Assembly: GCF_001039045.1 (NCBI RefSeq)
Contig: NZ_LFEE01000042.1
Span: 89,433-144,174, forward strand
Direction of reading: 5' to 3'
Length of the DNA: 54,742 bases
Source: Lactiplantibacillus herbarum
Lineage (GTDB): Bacteria > Bacillota > Bacilli > Lactobacillales > Lactobacillaceae
The notes beneath the pieces are model-generated. The model saw nothing but the letters and a program-made list of their open reading frames with translations. It had not been told where the DNA came from and ran no database searches. The position numbers and the translations under genes were made by a program. Position 1 is the first letter of the stretch, and each line of letters begins with the position of its first letter. Positions 15,179 to 24,972 of the stretch are shown in pieces.

Positions 15179-15628
15179 TTGCAACATTATTACTTTACGA
15201 TGATTGCCGAAGAAAGCTACGCTACTTATGATGTTTTACATCGAGCAGAAGACTATCAAGCAGAACATGACACGGTTATGATGGGCATTAACTTAAATTA
15301 TTTCATGCGCCAGTCGTTATTCTGGATTGATGCCTATTGGGAAGGCATCGGTACCCGGAATGGATTGCCAGATGACCGTGCTGCGGTGATTGATCATCGA
15401 AACTTACCATTGTTAACGAAGATAGTGGCTGCCTACCAACAGTTGTTTGAGTTAGCACCTGAGACAATTAGCTTTTACCAGCCACGTGATGATGAGGGCC
15501 ATAGTTATGATTATCAACCAGAAGAGTCACGGACAGTTATTTTAGCGCAGCTCAATGATTTACAGCAATTGCTGCAGCAGGCTGGTGAACAGCAGTATGA
15601 TCTTTTATATAGAGGAATCAACGAGTAA
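15179..15628 (+). CDS. Hypothetical protein, paralog pair copy 2
   Basis: A 149-aa protein of unknown function, paralogous to 14683-15123 (shared AAYQQLFELAPETI versus AWQRIFELAPTKV). The start is placed at TTG 15179, nine bases after GAGGAGG (15163-15169); the alternative TTG at 15161 overlaps that ribosome site. The two genes are 55 bases apart and share the terminator at 15652. Tandem duplication with strong divergence resembles the immunity array upstream, but there is no further evidence for such a role. Confidence 0.65.
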   Translation: MQHYYFTMIAEESYATYDVLHRAEDYQAEHDTVMMGINLNYFMRQSLFWIDAYWEGIGTRNGLPDDRAAVIDHRNLPLLTKIVAAYQQLFELAPETISFYQPRDDEGHSYDYQPEESRTVILAQLNDLQQLLQQAGEQQYDLLYRGINE

Positions 15629-15651
15629 CCAGGGAGTGTTTTAAAACATAG

Positions 15652-15688
15652 AAACGGCCGCAAACTGAACCTAGTTTGCGGCCGTTTT
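15652..15688. terminator. Terminator after the paralog pair
   Basis: A perfect 15-bp stem, AAACGGCCGCAAACT (15652-15666) with its complement (15673-15687), a 6-nt loop and a T-run. It can stop transcription from both sides, which suits the convergent gene at 15759. Confidence 0.9.
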
Positions 15689-15758
15689 GAGATTAGTGAC
15701 AAGCTAATTCGCGTAATTTCCGTGTGAAGCAGGCATAGCGTTTCACAATTCGCTACGC

Positions 15759-16205
15759 CTAAAGCTTGGTCATTACCGCACTCAACGTCATTGTGGCTGT
15801 CGTCATAATTTTGTCCGCATTGTCGTGGTAAGTGAATATGATGTCAGGACAACTCTCAATCAGTGGTACGAGTTCTTGCCACAATTGAAGGTCTTCGAGC
15901 GGCTTATCAGCCAATTGCCAGTTCTCTTGGCGCCAAGTTAGGTAGTGCTGCTTGGTGAGGTGTTCCGCAATTACTGGCGAAGTGGTGTGAATATGAATAG
16001 GCAAGTCATGGCGTTTTAACATCTTTAATGCGTGGATGATAGCGGTCAAGGTTAGCGCAGCTTCTGTCTGACCGTAGCCACCGTCAGTGAGCGCTTTTTG
16101 GTGCTGATCATAACAAAGGATCACAGCCCATGCTGAGGGAGTAGTGGCGGTGACCTGAGCGTCATGGTGATCGGTACTAGCCGTATAGATATGAATGGTT
16201 GACAT
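15759..16205 (-). CDS. RNase H-fold protein lacking catalytic acids
   Basis: A 148-aa protein that aligns with bacterial RNase HI over its whole length: HIYTAS at the N-terminus for I-(F/Y)-T-D-G-S, WAVIL, GGYGQTEAALTLTAIIHALK for the E-helix, IHIHTTS for the second D strand, and LEDLQLWQELVPLI for the NxDLWxxL segment. Each of the four metal-binding acids seems replaced: D10 by A9, E48 by T, D70 by T, and the last D near NADKIM. RNase H activity is therefore unlikely; a binding or structural role is possible. ATG at 16205 follows GGAGGACC. The alignment is by eye. Confidence 0.65.
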   Translation of the reverse strand: MSTIHIYTASTDHHDAQVTATTPSAWAVILCYDQHQKALTDGGYGQTEAALTLTAIIHALKMLKRHDLPIHIHTTSPVIAEHLTKQHYLTWRQENWQLADKPLEDLQLWQELVPLIESCPDIIFTYHDNADKIMTTATMTLSAVMTKL

Positions 16206-16447
16206 TGACGGTCCTCCTGAGTTTGTCTGGACTTAGCAGCTGGTTACTAAGTAAGTTCGTAAAAGAAGTGGCCATTCATTTCAGTTTTTGTAAATCAGTA
16301 GCTTCAATCGAACATGAAACTATAAAAGTTACAATTATTTGCAAATTACGGGGCGTATTACTTTGATTTTAAATTCATTATGCTACGATTAAATACATGA
16401 ATAATAAGGGTAACAGTAAATAAAGCGGGTAGAACCGGGAGGCAATT

Positions 16448-17974
16448 ATGCAGACCTTGATACAGACATTTATGGAGCGGCGTGGTGATTTAGTGACCGC
16501 GCTGTGGCAACACTTAGGAATCTCACTGGCAGCGTTAGTACTCGCCATGATAATCGCAATTCCGTTAGCCATCTGGGCCGTACGGCGACCACGGTGGGCG
16601 GAGGGACTTTTACAGTTGACCAGTGTCTTACAGACGATCCCCTCGTTGGCACTATTGGGGTTACTGATTCCGCTAGTCGGAATTGGGACGGTGCCCGCAG
16701 TGATTGCGCTAGTCATCTACGCATTATTGCCAATTTTTCAAAATACTTACTTAGGGATTTCAGAAATCGATGCTTCAATTGAGGAAGCAGCCGATGCTTT
16801 TGGGATGTCGCGGATGCGTAAATTGTTCAAGGTGGAATTGCCGATTGCAATGCCACAAATTATTGCGGGGATTCGGACAGCTTTGGTACTGATTATCGGG
16901 ACCGCAACCTTAGCAGCCTTGATTGGTGCTGGTGGTTTAGGGACCTTTATCATGCTTGGGATTGACCGTAATGATACGTCGTTACTGCTAATTGGGGCAA
17001 TCTCATCAGCTTTACTAGCCATCTTGCTGAGTGCCTTGGTGCGCTGGTTCCAGACGGCCAAACCACGTCACGCGCTGATTGTTTTTGTCGGTATTCTAGC
17101 GTTACTTGGTGGTGGCGGAGCATATAGTGTCTACGCTAACCGAGTTGAAACGATCACGATTGCCGGTAAATTAGGTTCGGAACCTGAAATCCTGATCAAT
17201 ATGTATAAACAATTGATTGAGGCCGAAGACAGCCATGTCCACGTGACATTGAAGCCCAACTTTGGTAAGACGACATTCCTATTCAGTGCGCTCAAGCACG
17301 ATCAGATCGACATTTATCCAGAGTTCACGGGTTCTGTTTTGGAGACGTTAGTGAAGGGTGAGAATCCTAAGAATCAAACGGCTAACCAGACGTACCAATT
17401 AGCTAAAAAGCGCCTTGCTAGTCAGGATCAAATGACTTACTTGAAACCAATGGCATACAACAACACTTACGCATTAGCAGTGACGAAGAAATTTAAGCAG
17501 GAACATCACTTAACTAATATCAGTGACTTAACGCAGGTCGAATCCATCCTCAAACCGGGGATGACCCTCGAATTTATTGATCGTGACGATGGCCTGAAAG
17601 GCTTGAAGAAGGCTTATGGATTAGACGTTACGGCTAAGTCAATGGAGCCGGCTTTGCGCTATGAAGCCATTAATAAGGGCCGAATCAACATGGTCGATGC
17701 CTATGCGACTGACAGTGAGTTACGGCAGTACAACTTAGCCTTGTTGAAGGATGATCAGCACTTCTTCCCAACTTACCAAGGGGCGCCTTTGATGAAGACC
17801 AGTTTTGCTAACAAGCATCCTAAGGTTGTCAAAGCTCTGAACAAGCTAGCCGGTAAGATTTCAGAAACGGATATGCAAGAGATGAATTATGAAGTTAACG
17901 TCAAGAACGAGTCAGCATCGACGGTAGCACATAACTACTTAGTCAAACACGGTTTATTGAAGGGAGGGCGTTAA
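16448..17974 (+). CDS. choS: Betaine/carnitine/choline ABC transporter, fused permease and binding protein
   Basis: A 508-aa membrane protein. Residues 1-210 form the permease: about five spans with the EAA-type loop ASIEEAADAFGMSRMRKL near residue 115. A further span at 212-232 leads into an extracellular substrate-binding domain (about 238-508) of the OpuAC/ProX quaternary-amine type (TIAGKLGSEPEILINMY, DIYPEFTGSVLETL, LEFIDRDDG). Such permease-binding fusions import compatible solutes under osmotic stress. GGGAGGC precedes ATG 16448. The ATPase gene starts two bases after the stop. The symbol follows lactic acid bacteria usage; opuBB/opuBC would be equivalent. Confidence 0.85.
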   Translation: MQTLIQTFMERRGDLVTALWQHLGISLAALVLAMIIAIPLAIWAVRRPRWAEGLLQLTSVLQTIPSLALLGLLIPLVGIGTVPAVIALVIYALLPIFQNTYLGISEIDASIEEAADAFGMSRMRKLFKVELPIAMPQIIAGIRTALVLIIGTATLAALIGAGGLGTFIMLGIDRNDTSLLLIGAISSALLAILLSALVRWFQTAKPRHALIVFVGILALLGGGGAYSVYANRVETITIAGKLGSEPEILINMYKQLIEAEDSHVHVTLKPNFGKTTFLFSALKHDQIDIYPEFTGSVLETLVKGENPKNQTANQTYQLAKKRLASQDQMTYLKPMAYNNTYALAVTKKFKQEHHLTNISDLTQVESILKPGMTLEFIDRDDGLKGLKKAYGLDVTAKSMEPALRYEAINKGRINMVDAYATDSELRQYNLALLKDDQHFFPTYQGAPLMKTSFANKHPKVVKALNKLAGKISETDMQEMNYEVNVKNESASTVAHNYLVKHGLLKGGR

Positions 17975-17975
17975 G

Positions 17976-18944
17976 ATGACCACTGCGATTGAATTTCAAC
18001 ACGTCAAGAAGACGTTTAACGACCAAACAGTGATTCCGGATTTGAACTTGACGATTGATCAGGGCGAGCTGTTCGTTTTAGTGGGGACGTCTGGGAGTGG
18101 TAAGACGACTTCCCTCAAAATGATTAACCGCTTGGAGCCGCTATCAGGCGGTAAGATTCTCGTTAATGGGACCGATGCAACGGCGGTTGGTGTCCGTGAT
18201 CTGCGTTGGCAGATGGGCTACGTGCTCCAGCAGATTGCGCTCTTCCCAACCATGACGGTAGCGCAAAACATTGCGGTGATTCCTGAAATGAAGGGAACGC
18301 CTAAGAAGGAAATCAACCAGACCATTGATGAGTTGTTGGATGAAGTTGGCCTAGCACCAGCCGAATATCGCGACCGAATGCCATCAGAACTATCCGGTGG
18401 TGAACAACAACGAATCGGTATTTTACGGGCGATCGCGGCTCAACCTCAGATTGTTTTGATGGATGAACCGTTCAGTGCGCTTGATCCGCTGTCACGACAA
18501 CAGTTACAGGAACTCGTGCTACGATTACATGCGCGCTATCACAATACGATCGTCTTTGTTACTCATGATATGAATGAAGCCTTAAAATTAGGTAATCGGA
18601 TTGGGATTATGCGCCATGGTCAGTTACTTCAAGTGGATTCACCAGCTGAATTGGCGCAACATCCGGTCAATGACTTTGTCCGTGATTTTTTCAGTGCGAG
18701 TCGTGCTAAGAACGTCTATGATATTTACGTTGGTCGTGTCGGTCTGGTTCAGGGCTATTTGGACGCTAAGCCGGATGTCACGGCGGGAAAGATTCAGACG
18801 TTTGACCGCCAAGCGACCTTGCGAACGGCCTTTACCGCACTGGCCGACCACGATTACATTGCCGTAACGGAAGATAACAATGTGGTTGGTTACTTGGATC
18901 GTCAACGTATCATGGCCTACTTGAGCCAGCACGAGGAAGTTTAG
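17976..18944 (+). CDS. choQ: Betaine/carnitine/choline ABC transporter ATPase
   Basis: A 322-aa ATP-binding subunit and partner of the upstream fused permease. Walker A is GTSGSGKTT (about 37-45), the Q-loop is LQQIALFP, the signature is LSGGEQQR, Walker B is IVLMDEP and the H-loop is FVTHD. Residues about 245-322 form a C-terminal extension that looks like a shortened CBS region (IAVTEDNNVVGYLDR); CBS domains sense ionic strength in related OpuA transporters. AAGGGAGGG lies at the end of the upstream gene, giving tight coupling. Substrate range cannot be decided from sequence. Confidence 0.88.
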   Translation: MTTAIEFQHVKKTFNDQTVIPDLNLTIDQGELFVLVGTSGSGKTTSLKMINRLEPLSGGKILVNGTDATAVGVRDLRWQMGYVLQQIALFPTMTVAQNIAVIPEMKGTPKKEINQTIDELLDEVGLAPAEYRDRMPSELSGGEQQRIGILRAIAAQPQIVLMDEPFSALDPLSRQQLQELVLRLHARYHNTIVFVTHDMNEALKLGNRIGIMRHGQLLQVDSPAELAQHPVNDFVRDFFSASRAKNVYDIYVGRVGLVQGYLDAKPDVTAGKIQTFDRQATLRTAFTALADHDYIAVTEDNNVVGYLDRQRIMAYLSQHEEV

Positions 18945-18995
18945 TTAGTTCGGAATTAGATGACAGTCTGTGTATCGATTGAAGGAGGAATTCGG

Positions 18996-20330
18996 ATGAC
19001 GAAACAGTATGATGTGATCGTAATTGGTGGTGGACCAGCTGGGACCGCATTAGCAGGTGGCTTACACCAGCAGGGTAAATCAGTCTTGATTGTCGAGGCT
19101 GACTTGTGGGGCGGTACCTGCCCCAACCGTGGCTGTGATCCTAAAAAAATCTTACTGAGTGCCGTTGAAGCTCAGCAAGCAGCCCGGCACTTGCAATATC
19201 GCGGTTTGACCGGTGAGCCGCAACTTGATTGGCCAGCCCTGATGACCCATAAACGGGGTTATACCGATGGCATTAATGACGGCACTTTGAACGGACTCAA
19301 AGCCCAACAGATTGACACCTTACATGGTCAGGCGGTCTTTCAAACCGACGGGCAGTTAGCCGTGGATGGACAAGTGGTGAAGGCAACTGATTACGTGATT
19401 GCAACTGGTCAACGCCCCGCAATTCTACCAATCAAGGGGCAGGAATACTTTAAGACTAGTACGGACTTTTTAGACCTTGACCAGATGCCTAAACGGGTGA
19501 CGTTTGTCGGTGGTGGCTACGTTGGTTTTGAGTTGGCAACGATTGCCAACGCGGCTGGAGCGGATGTTCATATCATCCATCACAATCAACGGCCATTAAA
19601 AGAATTTGACGCGGACCTCGTTCAAGCATTGATGAATAATCTGACGGCGGAGGGCATTACCTTTGATCTGGATACGGATCTTCAGGAAATCACGCGTGAA
19701 GATGATGGATTACACTTAAAGGCCGCTAACGGGTATGAGTTAACAACGGACCTCGTAATTAGTTCGGCTGGTCGGATACCAAATGCGGATCAACTCGGGT
19801 TGGACAATGTCGGTGTGACTTACGATCGTCATGGGATTCAGGTCAACGATCATTTGCAGACTGCCAATTCACATATCTATGCGATTGGTGATGTCAGTGA
19901 TACGCCGGTGCCTAAACTAACGCCAGTAGCTGGATTTGAAGCACGTTATCTCGTCAAAGAATTGACTGATGCTAATGATGCCATCAAGTACCCTATGATT
20001 CCAACGCAGGTCTTTGCAGAACCTAAACTAGCGCAGGTTGGTATCAGCGCTAGTGTTGTGGCTAAGCAATCCGCACAGTACCGAGTACAGAGCCTTGATA
20101 TGACCAAGTGGTTCACGTATTACCGTTTTGGTGCTCGCCAAGCTCTAGCTAAGGTCGTCATTGATCAGACTACCGGCAATGTTGTGGGTGCTACGTTCTT
20201 GAGTGATGTGGCGGACGAGATGATCAACTATGTCACGTTGCTGATTGAGAAAAACGTGACGTTACCAGAATTACAGCGACTGATTCTCGCTTACCCAACG
20301 CCAGCAAGCGACTTACAGTATTTATATTAA
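18996..20330 (+). CDS. FAD disulfide oxidoreductase, glutathione reductase-like
   Basis: A 444-aa class I pyridine nucleotide-disulfide oxidoreductase. FAD motif GGGPAG is at residues 11-16, the redox pair is C42-x4-C47 (GGTCPNRGC), the NAD(P) site is VGGGYVGFE near 174, and YAIGDVSD is the second FAD motif. At the C-terminus the family HPT-x-x-E catalytic His appears replaced: the text reads AYPTPASDL. Some Firmicutes relatives share this, so the exact substrate (glutathione, CoA-disulfide or other) is open. Lactiplantibacillus genomes usually call it a glutathione reductase. ATG 18996 follows AAGGAGG; an earlier ATG at 18960 has no ribosome site. Confidence 0.8.
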   Translation: MTKQYDVIVIGGGPAGTALAGGLHQQGKSVLIVEADLWGGTCPNRGCDPKKILLSAVEAQQAARHLQYRGLTGEPQLDWPALMTHKRGYTDGINDGTLNGLKAQQIDTLHGQAVFQTDGQLAVDGQVVKATDYVIATGQRPAILPIKGQEYFKTSTDFLDLDQMPKRVTFVGGGYVGFELATIANAAGADVHIIHHNQRPLKEFDADLVQALMNNLTAEGITFDLDTDLQEITREDDGLHLKAANGYELTTDLVISSAGRIPNADQLGLDNVGVTYDRHGIQVNDHLQTANSHIYAIGDVSDTPVPKLTPVAGFEARYLVKELTDANDAIKYPMIPTQVFAEPKLAQVGISASVVAKQSAQYRVQSLDMTKWFTYYRFGARQALAKVVIDQTTGNVVGATFLSDVADEMINYVTLLIEKNVTLPELQRLILAYPTPASDLQYLY

Positions 20331-20382
20331 GTGAGTTAGGTGTGGGTCAGTAAATGGCACTGCGATTATTAATATTTAGTCT

Positions 20383-20420
20383 AAAAGGAGCTACGATTTT
20401 TTATCGCAGCTCCTTTTTTG
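20383..20420 (+). terminator. Terminator after the oxidoreductase
   Basis: AAAAGGAGCTACGAT (from 20383) pairs with ATCGCAGCTCCTTTT with one mismatch, and a T-run follows. It ends the choS-choQ-oxidoreductase unit before the glycerol operon promoter. Confidence 0.8.
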
Positions 20421-20575
20421 TGATGTGTTGGTATTAGTAAGGTAATTATTTTTGGACGAGCTAGTAACAAGATTTGATCGTTGAAAGCCCATCAGAACGG
20501 TTGAATTTTTAGTTCACAGTACCAACTAGTCGTAAAGTGAATTCAATTGTGTAAAATTTAATTTGTTAAAACCTA

Positions 20576-20604
20576 TTCACAAACGATTATCTACATGCTA
20601 TGAT
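20576..20604 (+). promoter_or_regulatory. Promoter of the glpK-glpD-glpF operon
   Basis: TTCACA (20576-20581) and TATGAT (20599-20604) are separated by exactly 17 bases. The start of transcription is expected near 20611, which leaves a leader of about 50 bases before glpK. The rest of the 334-base gap (20331-20664) holds only the terminator and the cre-like site. Confidence 0.75.
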
Positions 20605-20619
20605 GCCAATGTAAATAAA

Positions 20620-20633
20620 AGATAACGCTTCCA
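20620..20633 (+). promoter_or_regulatory. cre-like site downstream of the glpK promoter
   Basis: AGATAACGCTTCCA matches 11 of 14 positions of the CcpA consensus TGWAANCGNTNWCA, including the central CG. It lies about ten bases after the expected transcription start, a place where CcpA acts as a roadblock. Glycerol genes are commonly under catabolite control. Confidence 0.5.
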
Positions 20634-20658
20634 TAAACGGAATTTAGTTAAGGAGTGA

Positions 20659-22182
<1,524 letters not shown>

Positions 22183-22196
22183 AGGAGGACGAAATC

Positions 22197-24026
22197 ATGG
22201 CATTTTCATCAACAACACGACAACAAAATATTAATCGTTTACAAAATGAAACTATGGATCTATTAATTATTGGTGGTGGGATTACCGGTGCTGGGGTTGC
22301 GATTAAAGCCAGTGCAATGAACATTAAGACCGGTTTGATCGACATGCAAGACTTTGCGGAGGGAACTTCTCCGCGGTCGACTAAGTTGGTTCACGGTGGG
22401 ATTCGCTATTTGAAGACATTTGACGTCGGGGTAGTGGCTGATACGGTCAAGGAACGGGCAGTCGTTCAAGGGATTGCACCTCATATCCCTAAGCCAGATC
22501 CAATGTTGTTACCCATCTACAATGAAGGTGGCGCAACCTTTGATATGTTCTCAGTCAAAGTTGCCATGGACTTGTACGATCAATTGGCAGCGGTTACGGA
22601 CCCTAACTATACGAATTACACGTTGTCACGTGACGAAGTTCTACAACGAGAACCACAACTAGACCCAACGAACCTAGTCGGTGGTGGTGTTTATCTCGAT
22701 TACCGTAATAATGACGCGCGTTTAGTAATTGAAAACATCAAAAAAGCTCATGAAAATGGCGGTATCATTGCCAGTCACGTTAAGGCAACGGGACTCTTAC
22801 ATGACGCAGATGGCCGCGTGATTGGTGTGATGGCACATGATCAAGTAGCTGGTACTGATTTTGAGATTCATGCCCGGATCGTTATCAACACGACCGGTCC
22901 ATGGTCAGATACGGTGCGGCAATACGATCAGGATGCTAATTTCAAACCACAGATGCGGCCAACTAAAGGGGTACATTTGGTGGTTGATGCGGCTAAATTA
23001 CCAGTACCAAAACCAACTTACTTTGACTCTGGCGACCAGGATGGCCGGATGATCTTTGTTGTCCCTCGTGAGAACAAGACCTATTTTGGGACAACTGATA
23101 CCGACTATCACGGTGATTTTGCCCACCCAACGGTTACCCAAGAAGATGTTGATTATCTACTAAGTATCATTAACCGCCGTTTTCCAAGTGTGAAGTTAGG
23201 TATTAATGATATTGAATCTAGCTGGGCTGGGTTACGACCACTGATTGCTGCTAACGGTAGCTCTGATTACAACGGTGGCAATTCCGGTAAAATCAGCGAC
23301 AAGAGTTTTGACGATGTCATTGACGTTGTTGATCAATTCGAGAGTCAGAAAGCAAGTCGTGAAGACGTTGAAGAGGTCTTGAACGATCTTGAAAGTTCAT
23401 TGGCAGAGGATCGGCTCAGCCCATCAGCAGTATCTCGTGGTAGTGCTTTAACTAGCAGTTCGGATGGCTTATTGACCTTAGCTGGTGGTAAGTTAACGGA
23501 TTATCGGAAGATGGCTGCCGGTGCGATGGCACTGATCAGAAAATTATTGGCAGATCAATTCGATGAATCGTTTAATGCAATTAATTCTAAGAATTTACCC
23601 GTTTCAGGTGGAGATATTGATCCTAACAACGTAGCAGCGACGATTACTTTTTACGCTAAACAGGGAACAGATCACGGTTTGACCAATGATGAAGCCCTTC
23701 AGATTGCTAACCTATACGGCTCAAATGCAGCTCGGGTCTTCAGTCTGATTGGTAAAGTTGAACCAACCCACGGCTTGAGCGTCGCTGAAACCATCAGTCT
23801 ACGCTATGCGTTGGACGAAGAAATGACGTTGACGCCAGTTGATTACTTACTGCGTCGAACGAACCACTTACTGTTCATGCGTGACAGTTTGGATAGCGTC
23901 AAGGATGGGGTCATTGCAACGATGGCCGACTACCTTGGTTGGGATGCAGCGACAACGCAAGCACAAACGGAATTATTGAATCAGACAATTGCAGAATCTG
24001 ACTTGGCTGCCCTGAAGCAGGGATAA
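22197..24026 (+). CDS. glpD: Glycerol-3-phosphate oxidase/dehydrogenase, FAD-dependent
   Basis: A 609-aa flavoenzyme that oxidises glycerol 3-phosphate to dihydroxyacetone phosphate at the membrane surface. The N-terminal FAD motif IIGGGITGAG is at about residues 24-33, followed by RSTKLVHGGIRYL. The length and the acidic insert at about 360-420 (DDVIDVVDQFESQ, EEVLNDLESSLAEDRLSPS) match the alpha-glycerophosphate oxidases (GlpO) of lactic acid bacteria, which pass electrons to O2 and form H2O2, rather than the shorter enterobacterial GlpD. The oxidase assignment is an inference from the insert. GAGGAGG precedes ATG 22197. Confidence 0.93.
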   Translation: MAFSSTTRQQNINRLQNETMDLLIIGGGITGAGVAIKASAMNIKTGLIDMQDFAEGTSPRSTKLVHGGIRYLKTFDVGVVADTVKERAVVQGIAPHIPKPDPMLLPIYNEGGATFDMFSVKVAMDLYDQLAAVTDPNYTNYTLSRDEVLQREPQLDPTNLVGGGVYLDYRNNDARLVIENIKKAHENGGIIASHVKATGLLHDADGRVIGVMAHDQVAGTDFEIHARIVINTTGPWSDTVRQYDQDANFKPQMRPTKGVHLVVDAAKLPVPKPTYFDSGDQDGRMIFVVPRENKTYFGTTDTDYHGDFAHPTVTQEDVDYLLSIINRRFPSVKLGINDIESSWAGLRPLIAANGSSDYNGGNSGKISDKSFDDVIDVVDQFESQKASREDVEEVLNDLESSLAEDRLSPSAVSRGSALTSSSDGLLTLAGGKLTDYRKMAAGAMALIRKLLADQFDESFNAINSKNLPVSGGDIDPNNVAATITFYAKQGTDHGLTNDEALQIANLYGSNAARVFSLIGKVEPTHGLSVAETISLRYALDEEMTLTPVDYLLRRTNHLLFMRDSLDSVKDGVIATMADYLGWDAATTQAQTELLNQTIAESDLAALKQG

Positions 24027-24035
24027 CGAGGTGGT

Positions 24036-24758
24036 ATGATGAAAGATCCATTGACGCTACAATTATTGGGGGAATTCTTAGGGACCTTTATCTTGATTTT
24101 ACTCGGTGACGGGGTTGTTGCCGGTGTAACACTCAACAAATCGAAAGCGCAGAATGCTGGCTGGATTGCGATTGCACTCGGTTGGGGTCTTGCGGTGACG
24201 ATGGGGGTTTACTCCTCGAGCTTTTTAAGCCCAGCACATTTGAATCCCGCAGTTTCGTTAGGGATGGCAATTGCCGGAAAGTTCCCTTGGGCTTACGTGT
24301 TACCGTATAGTGCGGCTCAGATTGCTGGTGGTGTTTTAGGTGGTATCGTTGTCTGGCTACACTATTACCCACATTGGCGTGAAACCAAGGACGCCGGGGC
24401 TATCCTGGGAATCTTCTCCACGGGACCTGGAATTCGGGCTTACTTCTGGAATTTTGTCAGTGAAGTGATTGGCACGTTCGTATTGGTCTTTGGCCTACTA
24501 GCCTTCACCAAAGGTCAATTCACAGCGGGACTCAATCCGTTAGTTGTCGGCATGTTAATTATTGCAATTGGTCTCTCACTAGGTGGGACGACTGGTTACG
24601 CGATCAACCCAGCACGGGACTTAGGTCCGCGGATCGCACATGCCATTTTACCGATTGCGAATAAGGGCACGTCCGACTGGGCATACAGTTGGGTACCGAT
24701 TGTGGGACCACTGGTTGGTGGTGCGCTAGGTGCCGGTTTGTTTAACCTATTGCCATAA
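24036..24758 (+). CDS. glpF: Glycerol uptake facilitator (aquaglyceroporin)
   Basis: A 240-aa MIP-family channel with six spans and two half-helices carrying the NPA boxes: LNPAVSLG near residue 70 and INPARDLGPR near residue 193. The arginine after the second box and the following aspartate (NPARD) are typical of glycerol channels rather than water-only aquaporins. It is the last gene of the glp operon, ten bases after glpD. ATG 24036 or 24039 may be used; GAGGTGG lies just upstream. Confidence 0.95.
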   Translation: MMKDPLTLQLLGEFLGTFILILLGDGVVAGVTLNKSKAQNAGWIAIALGWGLAVTMGVYSSSFLSPAHLNPAVSLGMAIAGKFPWAYVLPYSAAQIAGGVLGGIVVWLHYYPHWRETKDAGAILGIFSTGPGIRAYFWNFVSEVIGTFVLVFGLLAFTKGQFTAGLNPLVVGMLIIAIGLSLGGTTGYAINPARDLGPRIAHAILPIANKGTSDWAYSWVPIVGPLVGGALGAGLFNLLP

Positions 24759-24800
24759 CGAAGTTCTAGTAACTCAAATGATTGATAATAGCTTTACGAG

Positions 24801-24848
24801 AATAAGCAGTGTGTCGGATGATAAAAGCCCGGGGCGCCGCTTATTTTT
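24801..24848 (+). terminator. Possible terminator after glpF
   Basis: AATAAGC (24801-24807) can pair with GCTTATT (24839-24845) across a long GC-rich loop, followed by TTT. The stem is short and the loop large, so this is a weak call, but no better candidate exists before the next promoter. Confidence 0.4.
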
Positions 24849-24878
24849 GTGTCATTGAATAATTATTGAGGATTAATG

Positions 24879-24907
24879 TTGACAAGAATCCTCGGTGAGT
24901 ATATACT
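24879..24907 (+). promoter_or_regulatory. Consensus promoter of the ABC exporter-tetR operon
   Basis: A consensus TTGACA (24879-24884) and TATACT (24902-24907) are 17 bases apart. The -10 box lies inside a perfect palindrome, so repressor binding would block RNA polymerase directly. Confidence 0.88.
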
Positions 24908-24938
24908 CACTTTTGTAGATGAGTGAGTGGTTACTCAC
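24895..24938. promoter_or_regulatory. Two operator palindromes for the TetR-family repressor
   Basis: GTGAGTATATACTCAC (24895-24910) is a perfect 16-bp palindrome over the -10 box. GTGAGTGGTTACTCAC (24923-24938) keeps the same six-base arms. Their centres are 28 bp apart. The last gene of the operon encodes a TetR-family regulator, the natural ligand of such sites; this makes negative autoregulation the simplest reading. The regulator-operator link is inferred. Confidence 0.8.
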
Positions 24939-24972
24939 AAAGCAAGAATGACAATTGGGAGGTTCTAAAAAT

